Shown: positions 25,614 through 34,826, numbered from the stretch's first letter. The stretch is DNA of 64,000 nucleotides from Lachnospiraceae bacterium UBA7182 (GCA_002491115.1 DKVI01000108.1:1-64000), one strand, 5' to 3'. Notes: generated by a model from the letters alone, not told the origin. Numbers and translations are program-made.

Positions 25614-27024
25614 TTTCCGCTCCCTCCTGCGTAAAAGGAATCAGAAAGCGAAAGCAGCTCCCTTCCCCGGGCGTGCTCTCGATCATCAGGGAACTTTGAT
25701 GCAGCCGCAGGATTTCCACGCAAAGGGCAAGTCCCAGCCCTGCACCGTTATGGCTTCTTGACCGGGATTTGTCCACCATATAAAATGCTTCTGTAATCTT
25801 CTGACATTCTTCTTTTGAGATTCCCGATCCATGGTCCCTGACGGCAAAAAGATATCCATTCTCTTTTTTGTGGCCCATGATCTCGACGGAAGTTCCGGGA
25901 TCAGATGCTTTACAGGCATTGTCCGCCAGATTCAGGAGCACTGTCTTTAACAGGTCAGCTTCCGCCTCGATCCGGCACGGTTCATATTGAAAAAGAAAAT
26001 GATATTCTTTGTTGTCCCCGTAGATTGCTTTTAAGTAGGAAAACAAAACCTCCACGTCCGTCTTCTGCGCATCCAGCCTGTATCTTCTGGCGACAATAAT
26101 ATCCAGAAGCCTTAAAGACATGGCCTCCAGGCGTTTACCTTCCGTATAGATATAATTGGCGGACAGAAAATGTTTTTCGTCATCCAGCTTTCTGGAACGC
26201 AGCATATCCGCGTATCCGATCACGGCCGTCAAAGGCGTCTTCAGCTCGTGGGAAAACGCCGCTATAAAGTCTTCTCTCGCCCGCACTTCTTCTTTCAGAT
26301 TCTGTATATTCTGTTCCAGCACACAGGCCATATGGTTAAAATCTTCCGTAAGCTGCCCCATCTCATCCCGGCTCACCTGACTGGCCCTGCAGCTGTAATC
26401 ACCTTCCGCCATTTTCCTGGCCGCCTGCGTCAGAATCTGTATGGGCCGGGTAAGCCACGCGGCAATGAAATACATACAAACGCCGCTTAACGCCAGCAAA
26501 AGAAGGGTAAGGTTACGATACACCTGGAATCCTCTAGTCCGTTCCGTGTAGACATCCGTCACATCTCTCATGGTCTCCAGATACAGATAACGATCCAGCG
26601 AATCCACCATAGCGCCTGTCTGGATATAATAACGATCTTCAAAACGGATCACCTGACTGACTCTTGTATTCGCTTCCACAGCCGATAACAGGCTTATATC
26701 CTCCACAAAACCCTCGCTGGCATAGAGAGATTCTTTCTTTTCATCTGACAGTCTTAACAGCCTGCCTGTGCTTTGTCTGCTGTTTTCTAAACTGGCGCCA
26801 ATTTCCTTGACCGCCGCATTTTGCAGGATCCCGTATTTGGACGGAACGTTTAAAGCCGCCGTCTCAAAGGCAAAACGCAGGATGCTGTTTTCATCCAGTG
26901 CCTGGCGCATCTCCCGCTCCATGGACGCTTTAAATACATCGTTTACGAAGAAATATCCGCCGATCCCGAACACCGCTGCCGTCAGAATAATGGAACAAAG
27001 CAGAATTTTATAGGAAAATTTCAT
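25603..27024 (-). CDS. Sensor histidine kinase with HAMP domain
   Basis: A 473-residue kinase: N-terminal membrane helix (about 6-27), extracytoplasmic sensor domain (about 28-170), second helix (about 172-190), HAMP (TRPIQILTQAARKMAEGDYS), phosphoacceptor motif FSHELKTPL, N-box NLADNACKA and glycine boxes DHGSGIS and GAGLGLALC. It is complete. It pairs with the OmpR-type regulator just upstream (10-base gap). The signal is unknown, but the two exported proteins in the same operon point to an envelope or extracellular cue. Confidence 0.92.
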   Translation of the reverse strand: MKFSYKILLCSIILTAAVFGIGGYFFVNDVFKASMEREMRQALDENSILRFAFETAALNVPSKYGILQNAAVKEIGASLENSRQSTGRLLRLSDEKKESLYASEGFVEDISLLSAVEANTRVSQVIRFEDRYYIQTGAMVDSLDRYLYLETMRDVTDVYTERTRGFQVYRNLTLLLLALSGVCMYFIAAWLTRPIQILTQAARKMAEGDYSCRASQVSRDEMGQLTEDFNHMACVLEQNIQNLKEEVRAREDFIAAFSHELKTPLTAVIGYADMLRSRKLDDEKHFLSANYIYTEGKRLEAMSLRLLDIIVARRYRLDAQKTDVEVLFSYLKAIYGDNKEYHFLFQYEPCRIEAEADLLKTVLLNLADNACKASDPGTSVEIMGHKKENGYLFAVRDHGSGISKEECQKITEAFYMVDKSRSRSHNGAGLGLALCVEILRLHQSSLMIESTPGEGSCFRFLIPFTQEGAENET

Positions 27025-27034
27025 GGCGCCCCTT

Positions 27035-27688
27035 TCAGATCTCCAGCCGATAACCTACTTTATAGACCGCCACAAGATTTTTTTCCCATCCCATCTTCCG
27101 CCTGAGCCTCTGTACATGCAGCTCCAGCGTACGGCTGTCCGCAATATATTCGTCCTTCCAGACTTTCTCATAAAGGGTCTCTTTAAAAAGAGCCACATTT
27201 TTATTTTGTATAAATAATACCAGCAGCCCGTACTCTTTGTTGGTGAGCACCACCGGCTGTCCTGCTTTCGTCACTTTACGCGCTTCCAGATCCACCGATA
27301 CATCGCCTGCCGTCAATCTGCTGTCCGTCTTGTGGAATCTGCGCAGAACCACTTCCACCCGCGCCACCAGTTCCAGCACGTCAAAAGGCTTCACCAGATA
27401 GTCTTCCGCTCCCAGCTTTAAGCCCCTCACTTTATCCCGCACATCACTTTTGGCCGTGATAAAGATGACTGGCGTCTGTAAAGGCCTTATATATTCCATA
27501 ATATCAAAACCGTCCGCCCCCGGCAGCATAATATCCAGAAGGATCAGATCAAATGTCTCTTCCTCAATCAGACGAATCGCGGTCAGGCCGTCCTGCACGC
27601 TTTTACAGTGATACCCCGCCTCCGTCAGATTCATATCAATCAGATCACAGATCGCTTTTTCGTCATCCACGATCAGTATATGAATCAT
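27035..27688 (-). CDS. OmpR-family response regulator
   Basis: A 217-residue regulator: receiver domain with IVDDEK, phosphoacceptor region LILLDIMLPGADG and FITAKS, then a winged-helix output domain ending RRKMGWEKNLVAVYKVGYRLE. The start is placed at ATG 27688, which overlaps the preceding stop codon as ATGA and matches the usual MIHILIVDDE opening; an ATG five codons upstream is a weaker alternative. It works with the downstream HAMP kinase. Confidence 0.92.
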   Translation of the reverse strand: MIHILIVDDEKAICDLIDMNLTEAGYHCKSVQDGLTAIRLIEEETFDLILLDIMLPGADGFDIMEYIRPLQTPVIFITAKSDVRDKVRGLKLGAEDYLVKPFDVLELVARVEVVLRRFHKTDSRLTAGDVSVDLEARKVTKAGQPVVLTNKEYGLLVLFIQNKNVALFKETLYEKVWKDEYIADSRTLELHVQRLRRKMGWEKNLVAVYKVGYRLEI

Positions 27689-28797
27689 TCTTCCTTCTGC
27701 CATCCCCAGTATCCCCGTATCTTCCAGACAAGATCTTCCATCGTGTCTTCCTCTCTGTATTGATAATATGTCTCAAATTCAGTATCTTCCTCAAACCCGC
27801 CGGTCCTCTGGTAATAGATGCCGCACCGGTTCTCTATGATCTGTTCTCCTTTTGGGTTCTCCAGCGTATAGCTTGCCAGCACCACCAGGTCTTTCAAACC
27901 GTCTCCGTCCACATCTCTGCCGGTAACGCCTTTTAAAGCATACAGGCTGTCACAATCTTTCATGGGCTGAAAGCTCCAGACGATTTCCCCCTGGGGGTTC
28001 ACCAGATAAACCATAAAAAAATCATAGACGGAGATGCGGTAAATCCCTGGCACCGCCGTCAGACGTCCCAGTTTCTCGAAATCTCTTGTATAACACTGGT
28101 CTTCCAGGACAAAAAAACCGTTTCTGACCAGTTCTTCCAATGTGGTGGCCGTATACAAAAATTCCGCGGATCTGCCGTCGCGCACACAGGAAATGATCAT
28201 GGCAGCACTTTTATTCATGCTGAACCGGTTGATCTGGTCTGAGATATGCCAGTCCCGGTAGAACGTCTGCTCTCCCTGAAACAGCACATCCCCTATCTTG
28301 TACGGAATCCCGGCATATGCACCCGTCTCATTGACGCATCTGGTAATCAGGATAATATCGGTCAGTCCATCCTTGTCCACATCATAAAAAGAGACAGCCG
28401 CAATACTGTCCACCGGCTGGGACAAACTGCCCAATATCCGGTTGTTCGTCTCCAACTGATTGCATTTATATACGATCTTTCCTGTTTCATCCGCCAGAAA
28501 AAGGGCCAGTCTGTGCCAGGTCGTCTCCAGAGCAGGCAAAAGAGTCAGTTCCTGTTCCCCGAAGGACTCCAGCACAGAAGTAAAGACCTGATCTTCCAGG
28601 ATACGATAGCCGTTCCTCTCTATGTCTTCCACATAATGAATAGTTTCAAACTGCCTCCGGTATGCGGCAAAACAGCTTTTGATATCTTCTGTACCCGCCG
28701 CATACGCTTCTGCTGTGATCAGCAAAAACAGCAGAACTACCGGAAGACATATTTGCCACAGTATCTTTCTTGTTTTATCTGTCCTGATTTTCCCCAT
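27685..28797 (-). CDS. Secreted protein with FG-GAP/VCBS-like calcium motifs
   Basis: A 370-residue exported protein. A basic N-terminus and hydrophobic stretch end in AEAYAAG, a likely signal peptidase site. Two DxDxDG elements, DVDKDGLTDIILI and DVDGDGLKDLVVL, each followed by a beta strand, resemble the calcium-binding loops of FG-GAP/VCBS propeller blades. The two halves look internally related (both contain RNGYRILEDQ/RNGFFVLEDQ segments), suggesting an ancient duplication. It lies between a PucR regulator and a two-component pair, overlapping both, so it may be the input module or target of that system. The function is not known. Confidence 0.6.
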   Translation of the reverse strand: MGKIRTDKTRKILWQICLPVVLLFLLITAEAYAAGTEDIKSCFAAYRRQFETIHYVEDIERNGYRILEDQVFTSVLESFGEQELTLLPALETTWHRLALFLADETGKIVYKCNQLETNNRILGSLSQPVDSIAAVSFYDVDKDGLTDIILITRCVNETGAYAGIPYKIGDVLFQGEQTFYRDWHISDQINRFSMNKSAAMIISCVRDGRSAEFLYTATTLEELVRNGFFVLEDQCYTRDFEKLGRLTAVPGIYRISVYDFFMVYLVNPQGEIVWSFQPMKDCDSLYALKGVTGRDVDGDGLKDLVVLASYTLENPKGEQIIENRCGIYYQRTGGFEEDTEFETYYQYREEDTMEDLVWKIRGYWGWQKEE

Positions 28798-30304
28798 TTT
28801 CTTTCTCCAGAAGCTTGTATGTTAAAAGCAGATACAAAAGTTGATCAGGATCTTCCAGATCAATATGGATCATCTCCCGTATATGGGCCATCCGATACAA
28901 GAACGTACTTCTGTGAATAAACAGCGCTTTCGCTGCTTTTACCGCATTCATCTGACAGGATATATAGGTGCGCAGCGTCTCAAAATAATCGGTCTTGTGC
29001 TGCTTATCATAATCCCGAAGTGTCAGTACTGCGCGGCTGCAGATAACCTGAGGCGGCAATGTGTCCGTACATTTTCCCAGCAGATAATCAAGCGCAATAT
29101 CCTCAAAGCGGTTCACCCAGCGCAAAGGATAACGTTTCATTCCTTCTTCCAACGCAATCCTGGACTGCATATAATACTGTTTTAAGGATTGAAGACCCGA
29201 AAACTCATAACTGATGCCTGCCTTTAGAAAACTGTCTCTCAGAAAATCTGTCACAGAATGCATTGCGTCTTCCAATGTTCTTCCATAATAATACAGATTT
29301 ACATAAACTACGATATTTTCTTCCAGCAAAAATGCGCAGCTGCCTTTCATCAGGCTTTCGATCCGGTTGCAGATAAAACGGACCACTGTCAGATTCTGCC
29401 TGTCTATCATGGACACATGGATATTCATGCAGAAATATGTATGATTTTCCTTCCAGTGAAAGCTTTCAAAACGCTGTTCCAAAGAGGAGGCGTCGATATT
29501 CTCATCGGTCAGTATATTGGAGATCAGCCGGTCCAGCGTGTAGCTGATATCCGACTGCAGCACCGTGTACTTCTCCAGCATCTGGCGGACGTATTTTGCC
29601 ATATGCAAAAGAAGGTATTCATCATAGGTTTTCAGCTTCCGGGTCGCCTCCACAATGATCAATCGATAGGCGTTTCGGTTTTTATCATAAATGTCCACAA
29701 ACAGATTGTTCTTCTGTGTAGACGGATCCTGATACTGCCGCACCTCTGATATCTCATGGGGGTATTCTCCTTCATCCCCACAGGCAGTTACCTGGTTATT
29801 CTGTAATATTCCCTGGAATTCCGGGAGCGTATCCATCAGACTGCTGTAATCAATGATAAAACCGTCCGTGGTGCTGATCATGATCGGATTCAGGAAAATC
29901 CTGTGGGATGCGTCCAGAAGAGATTTGAAGGTTCGTGCAGACAAAGCAAGGTTCTGCATTCGCTCGTCCCATGCGTCATAGGTATCAAAAATCCGCTGGA
30001 CTGTATTAAACAGTTCATTCTGGTCGCATCCCTCTGAAAAAAAACAGACGCCTGGAAGCGGATTCTCATCTGTTCCTCCGGACGGGCTGTCGGTAATCAA
30101 AAGCAGGTTGTCCCCATGAGTATGAAGCAAAGTCTTTGATATGTCTTTCGCTTTTACAATATATACTTTATTTTTCTTTAAGTCTGTCCCATTCTGATAG
30201 AAAAGCGGACGTTTCAGATTCATCTCTTCAGACATCTCGCCCTGCCGGCAGTCCGGATAGTTCTGTTTCAGACGGTCGGCAAGGATCTGCATGCTGATTC
30301 TCAT
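28775..30304 (-). CDS. PucR-family transcriptional regulator
   Basis: A 509-residue regulator. The N-terminal and middle regions resemble the GAF-like and GGDEF-like domains of PucR/CdaR proteins (TTDGFIIDYSS, and a stretch ending SYEFSGLQSLKQYY). The C-terminus carries the PucR helix-turn-helix: TLRTYISCQMNAVKAAK, LFIHRSTFLYRM, IREMIHIDLEDPDQL. Such proteins sense metabolites such as purine breakdown products or sugar acids. It overlaps the secreted FG-GAP-like gene by 23 bases and follows the DnaJ-like gene by 21 bases, so it may be read from the dnaJ-like promoter. The effector is unknown. Confidence 0.85.
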   Translation of the reverse strand: MRISMQILADRLKQNYPDCRQGEMSEEMNLKRPLFYQNGTDLKKNKVYIVKAKDISKTLLHTHGDNLLLITDSPSGGTDENPLPGVCFFSEGCDQNELFNTVQRIFDTYDAWDERMQNLALSARTFKSLLDASHRIFLNPIMISTTDGFIIDYSSLMDTLPEFQGILQNNQVTACGDEGEYPHEISEVRQYQDPSTQKNNLFVDIYDKNRNAYRLIIVEATRKLKTYDEYLLLHMAKYVRQMLEKYTVLQSDISYTLDRLISNILTDENIDASSLEQRFESFHWKENHTYFCMNIHVSMIDRQNLTVVRFICNRIESLMKGSCAFLLEENIVVYVNLYYYGRTLEDAMHSVTDFLRDSFLKAGISYEFSGLQSLKQYYMQSRIALEEGMKRYPLRWVNRFEDIALDYLLGKCTDTLPPQVICSRAVLTLRDYDKQHKTDYFETLRTYISCQMNAVKAAKALFIHRSTFLYRMAHIREMIHIDLEDPDQLLYLLLTYKLLEKENGENQDR

Positions 30305-30325
30305 ATTTATTTATCCTCTTTTCTA

Positions 30326-31366
30326 CTATACCGTACTTTTCATCGCCTCTCTGAAAGCCTGCAAAGCTTCTTTCTGTCTAACGGTAAGATCACTTGGTAT
30401 CTCTACCTGTAAAGTCACATACTGGTCTCCTCTGTTGCCCAGCGTGGGCGGCATCCACAGGCCTTTTCCCTGCAGACGGATACGGGCGCCGTTGCGGGTG
30501 GCGGGCTTTAAAATATAACGGATACTGCCTTCGATGGTAGAAAGTTCAATCTCTCCGCCCAACACCATATCTGTGTAATTTACCTTTTTCGTGGAATACA
30601 AATGGTAGTCTCTGCGCTCATAACCATCCTGTTCGCTCAAAAATACAAGAACCACGATATTATCCTGTTTTACTTCTTCTCCCTCGCACAGAACATCCTG
30701 TAAAGGGAAAAAACATCCGCTGTAACATCTGGGCGGTATATTTACCTTTACCTTTCGTTTCCTGTCGATATACCCTTTTCCGTAACAGTACGGGCATTTC
30801 TGAGACTTGTCCTCCAGATCACCCTGGCCTCCCTGTCCGCAATGGGTACAGGGTATGCGCTCTGTAATCTCCGTTTCTTTTACGGCGCCTGTAAGCATCT
30901 CCTGATAACTTAAATAGACAGAAGAGCGTATGCTGCGCGGCGCAGGTTCCTCCTCCTTCGGCCTGTGATAGCGGGGGTTATGCTCATCGCAGGCTCCGCA
31001 GTGACCGTCTTCGTGGGCATGCTCACCGCAGGCTCCGCAATGACCATCCTCATGGGAATGCCCGCCGCCGCAGGCTCCGCAGTGGCCATCCTCATGAAAA
31101 TGGGCATGTCCGCTGTCTGTACTCCGCCCTGTCTGATAGGCATATCTGGTATAGGTTTCATGGCCCCAGGTATTGTACTGCTTCCTTGCTCCCGGGTCTG
31201 AAAGTACTTTGTACGCCATGGTAATTTCCTGAAAGATCTTTTCGACCTCTTCTTTATTCTCATTTGCATCCGGATGATATTTTTTGGCCAGAGCACGATA
31301 AGCTTTTTTAATCTCATCCTGGCTGGCGTCCCGTTTTACTCCAAGTATTTGATAATAGTTCTTCAA
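30326..31366 (-). CDS. DnaJ-like cochaperone with His/Cys tandem repeats
   Basis: A 346-residue J-domain protein. The J domain (1-65) has the HPD motif (KKYHPDANEN). Instead of a Gly/Phe region there are three copies of H-x-H-E-D-G-H-C-G-A-C (89-126), giving a dense His/Cys segment. A reduced zinc module follows with only two CxxCxGxG-type repeats (CTHCGQGGQG, CPYCYGKGY) where classical DnaJ has four, then a C-terminal substrate-binding domain (GKGLWMPPTLGNRGDQYV). The start is TTG at 31366 behind AAGAGGT; the apparent upstream extension is promoter DNA. The repeats suggest metal binding, possibly tying a cochaperone to metalloenzyme assembly, which is inference. Confidence 0.8.
   Translation of the reverse strand: MKNYYQILGVKRDASQDEIKKAYRALAKKYHPDANENKEEVEKIFQEITMAYKVLSDPGARKQYNTWGHETYTRYAYQTGRSTDSGHAHFHEDGHCGACGGGHSHEDGHCGACGEHAHEDGHCGACDEHNPRYHRPKEEEPAPRSIRSSVYLSYQEMLTGAVKETEITERIPCTHCGQGGQGDLEDKSQKCPYCYGKGYIDRKRKVKVNIPPRCYSGCFFPLQDVLCEGEEVKQDNIVVLVFLSEQDGYERRDYHLYSTKKVNYTDMVLGGEIELSTIEGSIRYILKPATRNGARIRLQGKGLWMPPTLGNRGDQYVTLQVEIPSDLTVRQKEALQAFREAMKSTV
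30989..31102 (-). repeat. Coding tandem repeat (three HxHEDGHCGAC units)
   Basis: Three near-identical units of about 39-42 bases inside the dnaJ-like gene. Each encodes H-x-H-E-D-G-H-C-G-A-C and is separated from the next by two or three residues (GGG, GE). Strong DNA-level similarity indicates recent expansion and possible copy-number variation between strains. Confidence 0.85.
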
Positions 31367-31448
31367 ATCGTACCTCTTATTATATTTTTGCTGCAGCCGC
31401 TCACAATTTCTCCCCCTGGGAAAAACCCGCGGCCGTTTTTCTGTTTTT

Positions 31449-31477
31449 AGTATAGTCTTATCAAATATTTCTGTCAA
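31449..31477 (-). promoter_or_regulatory. Sigma-A promoter of the dnaJ-like gene
   Basis: Consensus TTGACA (31472-31477), a 17-base spacer and TATACT (31449-31454) on the minus strand. The predicted start near 31442 gives a leader of about 75 bases and confirms the TTG start at 31366. No CIRCE-type heat-shock operator is visible. Confidence 0.85.
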
Positions 31478-31490
31478 CGCCCCTGAACAC

Positions 31491-31522
31491 GAAAACCCCG
31501 GAAAAAATTTTCCGGGGTTTTC
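31491..31522 (-). terminator. Terminator after folD
   Basis: An almost perfect palindrome: GAAAACCCCGGAAAA and TTTTCCGGGGTTTTC arms with a two-base centre, 18 bases beyond the folD stop. It has T-runs on both strands, so it could work in either direction. It separates the carbon-fixation unit from the dnaJ-like operon. Confidence 0.85.
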
Positions 31523-31540
31523 TACAAAATCATTTATCTC

Positions 31541-32392
31541 TTATGCAAATTTTCTCATGGCTGCTTCTACCACATGTCCTACCAGAACGGAAGTCGTTAC
31601 GCTTCCGACTCCGCCCGGAACCGGAGTAATTGCTTCCACAATCGGCTCTACTGCCGCATAATCCACATCACCGCAGAGTTTGCCTTCCTCATTTACGTTA
31701 ATACCTACATCAATTACGATCTGGCCCGGGGACACATACTCAGCGCCCACAACACCCGCGCGGCCCGCAGCCACGATCAGTATCTCGCCTTCTCTTGCCA
31801 CGGACGGCATATCGATGGTCCTTGTATGGCAGGTAGTAACAGTCGCATTTTTCTTGATCAGCATCTGTGCTGCCGGTTTACCTACTACGAGGGAACGGCC
31901 GATGACAACTGCTTTCTTACCGGTACAGTCGATTCCGTAGTGATCCAGAATTTCCATACATGCCTGAGGCGTACATGGCGGGAAACCGACTTTTTTGCCG
32001 GTGAATACACCGCCCAGAGACGCGTCTGTCTGGCAGTCTACGTCTTTCTCCGCAGCCAGTGCGTTCTCCACCAAAGTCTGATCAATATGCTTCGGCAGCG
32101 GACGGAACATAAGGACGCCGTGAATATTGTCGTCTTTGTTCACTTCGTCCACTACTTTTAAAAGCTCTTCCTGGCTTACGTCTGCAGGAAGGAGATATTT
32201 TTTATATTCTACGCCCAGCGTCTCACAGCGCTTGGTAGCGCCTCTCTCATAAGAAAGGTCGTCCGGCCTCTCACCCACACGGATGATCCCAAGGGTAGGT
32301 TTGATTCCCTTTGCGTTCAGGGTCGCCACATCTGCTTTGATCCTCTCATTTAATGCGGCAGTTACTTCTTTTCCTAATAACTGTTTTGCCAT
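31541..32392 (-). CDS. folD: Bifunctional methylene-THF dehydrogenase/methenyl-THF cyclohydrolase
   Basis: A 283-residue FolD. Motifs: SYERGATKRCETLGV near the catalytic lysine region, the dinucleotide-binding VVIGRSLVVGKPAAQML and C-terminal PVPGGVGSVTTSVLV. In the acetyl-CoA pathway it reduces methenyl-THF to methylene-THF; a cyclohydrolase function is also present in this family, partly overlapping with FchA upstream. It is the last gene of fhs-fchA-folD, nine bases after fchA. Confidence 0.95.
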   Translation of the reverse strand: MAKQLLGKEVTAALNERIKADVATLNAKGIKPTLGIIRVGERPDDLSYERGATKRCETLGVEYKKYLLPADVSQEELLKVVDEVNKDDNIHGVLMFRPLPKHIDQTLVENALAAEKDVDCQTDASLGGVFTGKKVGFPPCTPQACMEILDHYGIDCTGKKAVVIGRSLVVGKPAAQMLIKKNATVTTCHTRTIDMPSVAREGEILIVAAGRAGVVGAEYVSPGQIVIDVGINVNEEGKLCGDVDYAAVEPIVEAITPVPGGVGSVTTSVLVGHVVEAAMRKFA

Positions 32393-32401
32393 ACCTGTCT
32401 C

Positions 32402-33031
32402 CTATCTTAACCTTGCGTTTACAGACTCGAAGATTTCATCTGCTTTCTTCGTATAGTCTGCGATCATTTTATCTGCTTTTTCATTCAGGGATGCTGCATA
32501 TTCTTTGTCAGCCATCGATTTTGTATTGATAAATACGTTCAGGGAAGCGCCTAAAAGAGCCGCTTTGCAGAATACTACGCCTACGCCTGCGTCCGAAATT
32601 GCAAGCGCGGAACCTTTTGCCGCAAACTCCTCAATGACGTCAATGGCCTCGCAGCATTTCTCCATGATTTCCATGGGAACTGCGCAGGCGTCTTTTAAAA
32701 CAATAGCCATCACGCGGGCTTTTTCCGCTTTTTCTTCTTCTGTCTCTCTGGGCATGCCGTATGCTTTGGACAGAGGCTCAAAAGCCTCCGCGTCTGCTTC
32801 CACAAGCCTTAAGAAATCAGCCTGAAGCGCGGTTGCTTTCTCTTTGAGCGCGATAATATCCGCTTCCACATCCGCATATTTTTTCTTTCCTACCGTAAGG
32901 CTGCCGACCATGTTGCCAAGCGCCATACCGACAGCGCCCACCAGCGCCGATGCACCGCCGCCGCCGGGAACCGGAGCTTTCGACGCAAGAACGTCTACAA
33001 ACTCCTCACAACTTTTTTTTGTAAATCCCAT
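32402..33031 (-). CDS. fchA: Methenyl-THF cyclohydrolase (cyclodeaminase-type, FchA)
   Basis: A 209-residue helical protein of the formiminotransferase-cyclodeaminase family used by acetogens as methenyl-THF cyclohydrolase, converting formyl-THF to methenyl-THF. It opens MGFTKKSCEEFVDVLASKAPVPGGGGASALVGA, the glycine-rich family signature. The start is ATG 33031 with AGGAGG upstream; 16 extra upstream residues are discounted. Position between fhs and folD matches the pathway order. Confidence 0.93.
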   Translation of the reverse strand: MGFTKKSCEEFVDVLASKAPVPGGGGASALVGAVGMALGNMVGSLTVGKKKYADVEADIIALKEKATALQADFLRLVEADAEAFEPLSKAYGMPRETEEEKAEKARVMAIVLKDACAVPMEIMEKCCEAIDVIEEFAAKGSALAISDAGVGVVFCKAALLGASLNVFINTKSMADKEYAASLNEKADKMIADYTKKADEIFESVNARLR

Positions 33032-33137
33032 AAATTCAAACCTCCTGATTGAAGCCGTGTAAAATCCCAACTTCTGCACATAGGGGATGCCCCATCAGGA
33101 ACATCCCCTGCAGATTCATATGATGAACTGTATGATC

Positions 33138-34826
33138 TTAGAACAGACCTGTAATCTTACCGGTCTCGTCCACATCGATTTTCTCAGCCGCCGGTACTTT
33201 CGGAAGGCCAGGCATGGTCATGATCTCGCCGGTAAGCGCTACGATAAATCCGGCGCCGGCAGAAATCTTCAGGTTACGCACGGTAACTTCAAATCCGGTC
33301 GGAGCACCGAGTTTATTCTGGTCATCCGTCAGGCTGTACTGGGTCTTAGCCACACAGATCGGGCAGTTGCCGAATCCAAGTGCTTCCAGCTCTTTCGCCT
33401 GTTTCTGAGCGTTAGCGGTCAGGACAACTCTGCTTCCGCCGTAGATCTTCTGAACGATTGCATTCAGCTTATCTTCGATGGAAGTACCTTCCAGCTCATA
33501 GGAGAAGGTAAAGTCGTTGGGCTGCTCTACCAGACGAAGAACTTCTTCTGCCAGTTTCACGCCGCCATCACCGCCTTTTGCCCATACTTCTGACAATGCG
33601 ACATTCACGCCTTTTTCTTTACATTTCTCTTCTACGAGTTTTAATTCGGCTTCAGTATCCGTCGGGAATGCGTTGATTGCAACCACACACGGAAGTTTGT
33701 ATACATCTTTGATATTGCTTACATGTTTTAACAGGTTCGGAAGACCTTTTTCCAGAGCTGCCAGGTTCTCGTTGTTCAGATCTGCCTTCGGAACGCCGCC
33801 GTTGTATTTCAGGGCGCGTACGGTAGCAACGATTACAACTGCGTTCGGTTTCAGGCCTGCCATACGGCATTTGATGTCGAGGAATTTCTCAGCACCAAGG
33901 TCAGCGCCGAAGCCTGCCTCTGTAATGGTGTAATCGGACAGCTTAAGAGCCATCTTGGTAGCCGTTACGGAGTTACAGCCGTGAGCGATATTAGCGAACG
34001 GTCCGCCGTGAACGATTGCAGGAACACCTTCGAGCGTCTGTACCAGGTTTGGTTTCAGAGCGTCTTTCAGAAGAGCCGCCATAGCGCCTTCTGCATGCAG
34101 ATCGCCTGCGGTTACAGGTTTCTGCTCGGAAGCTTTACCGTATGTATAACCAACAATGATTCTTGCAAGTCTCTTCTTTAAATCAAGGATATCGCTTGCC
34201 AGACAGAGAACTGCCATAATCTCGGAAGCAACGGTGATATCATAGCCGTCTTCTCTGGGCATACCGTTGGTCTTTCCGCCAAGGCCGTCTACTACGTTAC
34301 GAAGCTGACGGTCGTTCATATCCACACATCTTCTCCAGGTAATCTTTCTCGGGTCGATGTTCAGAGCGTTGCCCTGGAAGATATGATTGTCGATCATAGC
34401 AGCCAGCAGGTTGTTTGCTGCGCCGATTGCATGGAAGTCACCGGTAAAGTGAAGGTTGATATCCTCCATCGGAACCACCTGTGCGTATCCGCCGCCTGCT
34501 GCTCCGCCTTTTACACCGAAGACCGGTCCCAGGGACGGCTCACGGAGCGCTACCATAACTTTTTTGCCTAACTTCTGCATACCGTCTGCCAGACCTACGG
34601 TTGTAGTAGTCTTGCCTTCGCCTGCCGGAGTCGGGTTGATAGCGGTCACAAGGATCAGCTTACCATTTTCAGCATTAGACTCTTTTAATAAATTGTAGTC
34701 GATCTTTGCTTTGTACTTTCCGTACTGCTCCAGATACTTGTCGTCGATACCAGCTTTCGCTGCGATCTCGGTAATAGGTCTCATTTCGCATTCCTGAGCA
34801 ATCTCAATGTCCGATTTGAATCCCAT
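33138..34826 (-). CDS. fhs: Formate-tetrahydrofolate ligase
   Basis: A 562-residue enzyme activating formate with ATP on tetrahydrofolate, the first methyl-branch step after formate. The P-loop TPAGEGKTTTTVG and the family segments GVKGGAAGGGYAQVVPMEDINLHFTGD and MPGLPKVPAAEKIDV are present, with full length. ATG at 34826 follows AAAGGAG. It is the first gene of fhs-fchA-folD; its leader contains a Rex operator, an ATACCCG/CGGGTAT hairpin (34845-34860) and a CAAAGGA/TCCTTTG inverted repeat (34890-34910). Confidence 0.97.
   Translation of the reverse strand: MGFKSDIEIAQECEMRPITEIAAKAGIDDKYLEQYGKYKAKIDYNLLKESNAENGKLILVTAINPTPAGEGKTTTTVGLADGMQKLGKKVMVALREPSLGPVFGVKGGAAGGGYAQVVPMEDINLHFTGDFHAIGAANNLLAAMIDNHIFQGNALNIDPRKITWRRCVDMNDRQLRNVVDGLGGKTNGMPREDGYDITVASEIMAVLCLASDILDLKKRLARIIVGYTYGKASEQKPVTAGDLHAEGAMAALLKDALKPNLVQTLEGVPAIVHGGPFANIAHGCNSVTATKMALKLSDYTITEAGFGADLGAEKFLDIKCRMAGLKPNAVVIVATVRALKYNGGVPKADLNNENLAALEKGLPNLLKHVSNIKDVYKLPCVVAINAFPTDTEAELKLVEEKCKEKGVNVALSEVWAKGGDGGVKLAEEVLRLVEQPNDFTFSYELEGTSIEDKLNAIVQKIYGGSRVVLTANAQKQAKELEALGFGNCPICVAKTQYSLTDDQNKLGAPTGFEVTVRNLKISAGAGFIVALTGEIMTMPGLPKVPAAEKIDVDETGKITGLF

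Noticed and set aside
30965..31110. Repeated DNA in the dnaJ-like gene as a possible CRISPR-like array
   Set aside because: The repeats are in frame, encode HxHEDGHCGAC with two- to three-residue separators, and have no variable spacers.
31367..31477. N-terminal 37-residue extension of the dnaJ-like protein
   Set aside because: A consensus sigma-A promoter occupies its beginning, and a TTG codon with a good ribosome binding site starts exactly at the J domain.
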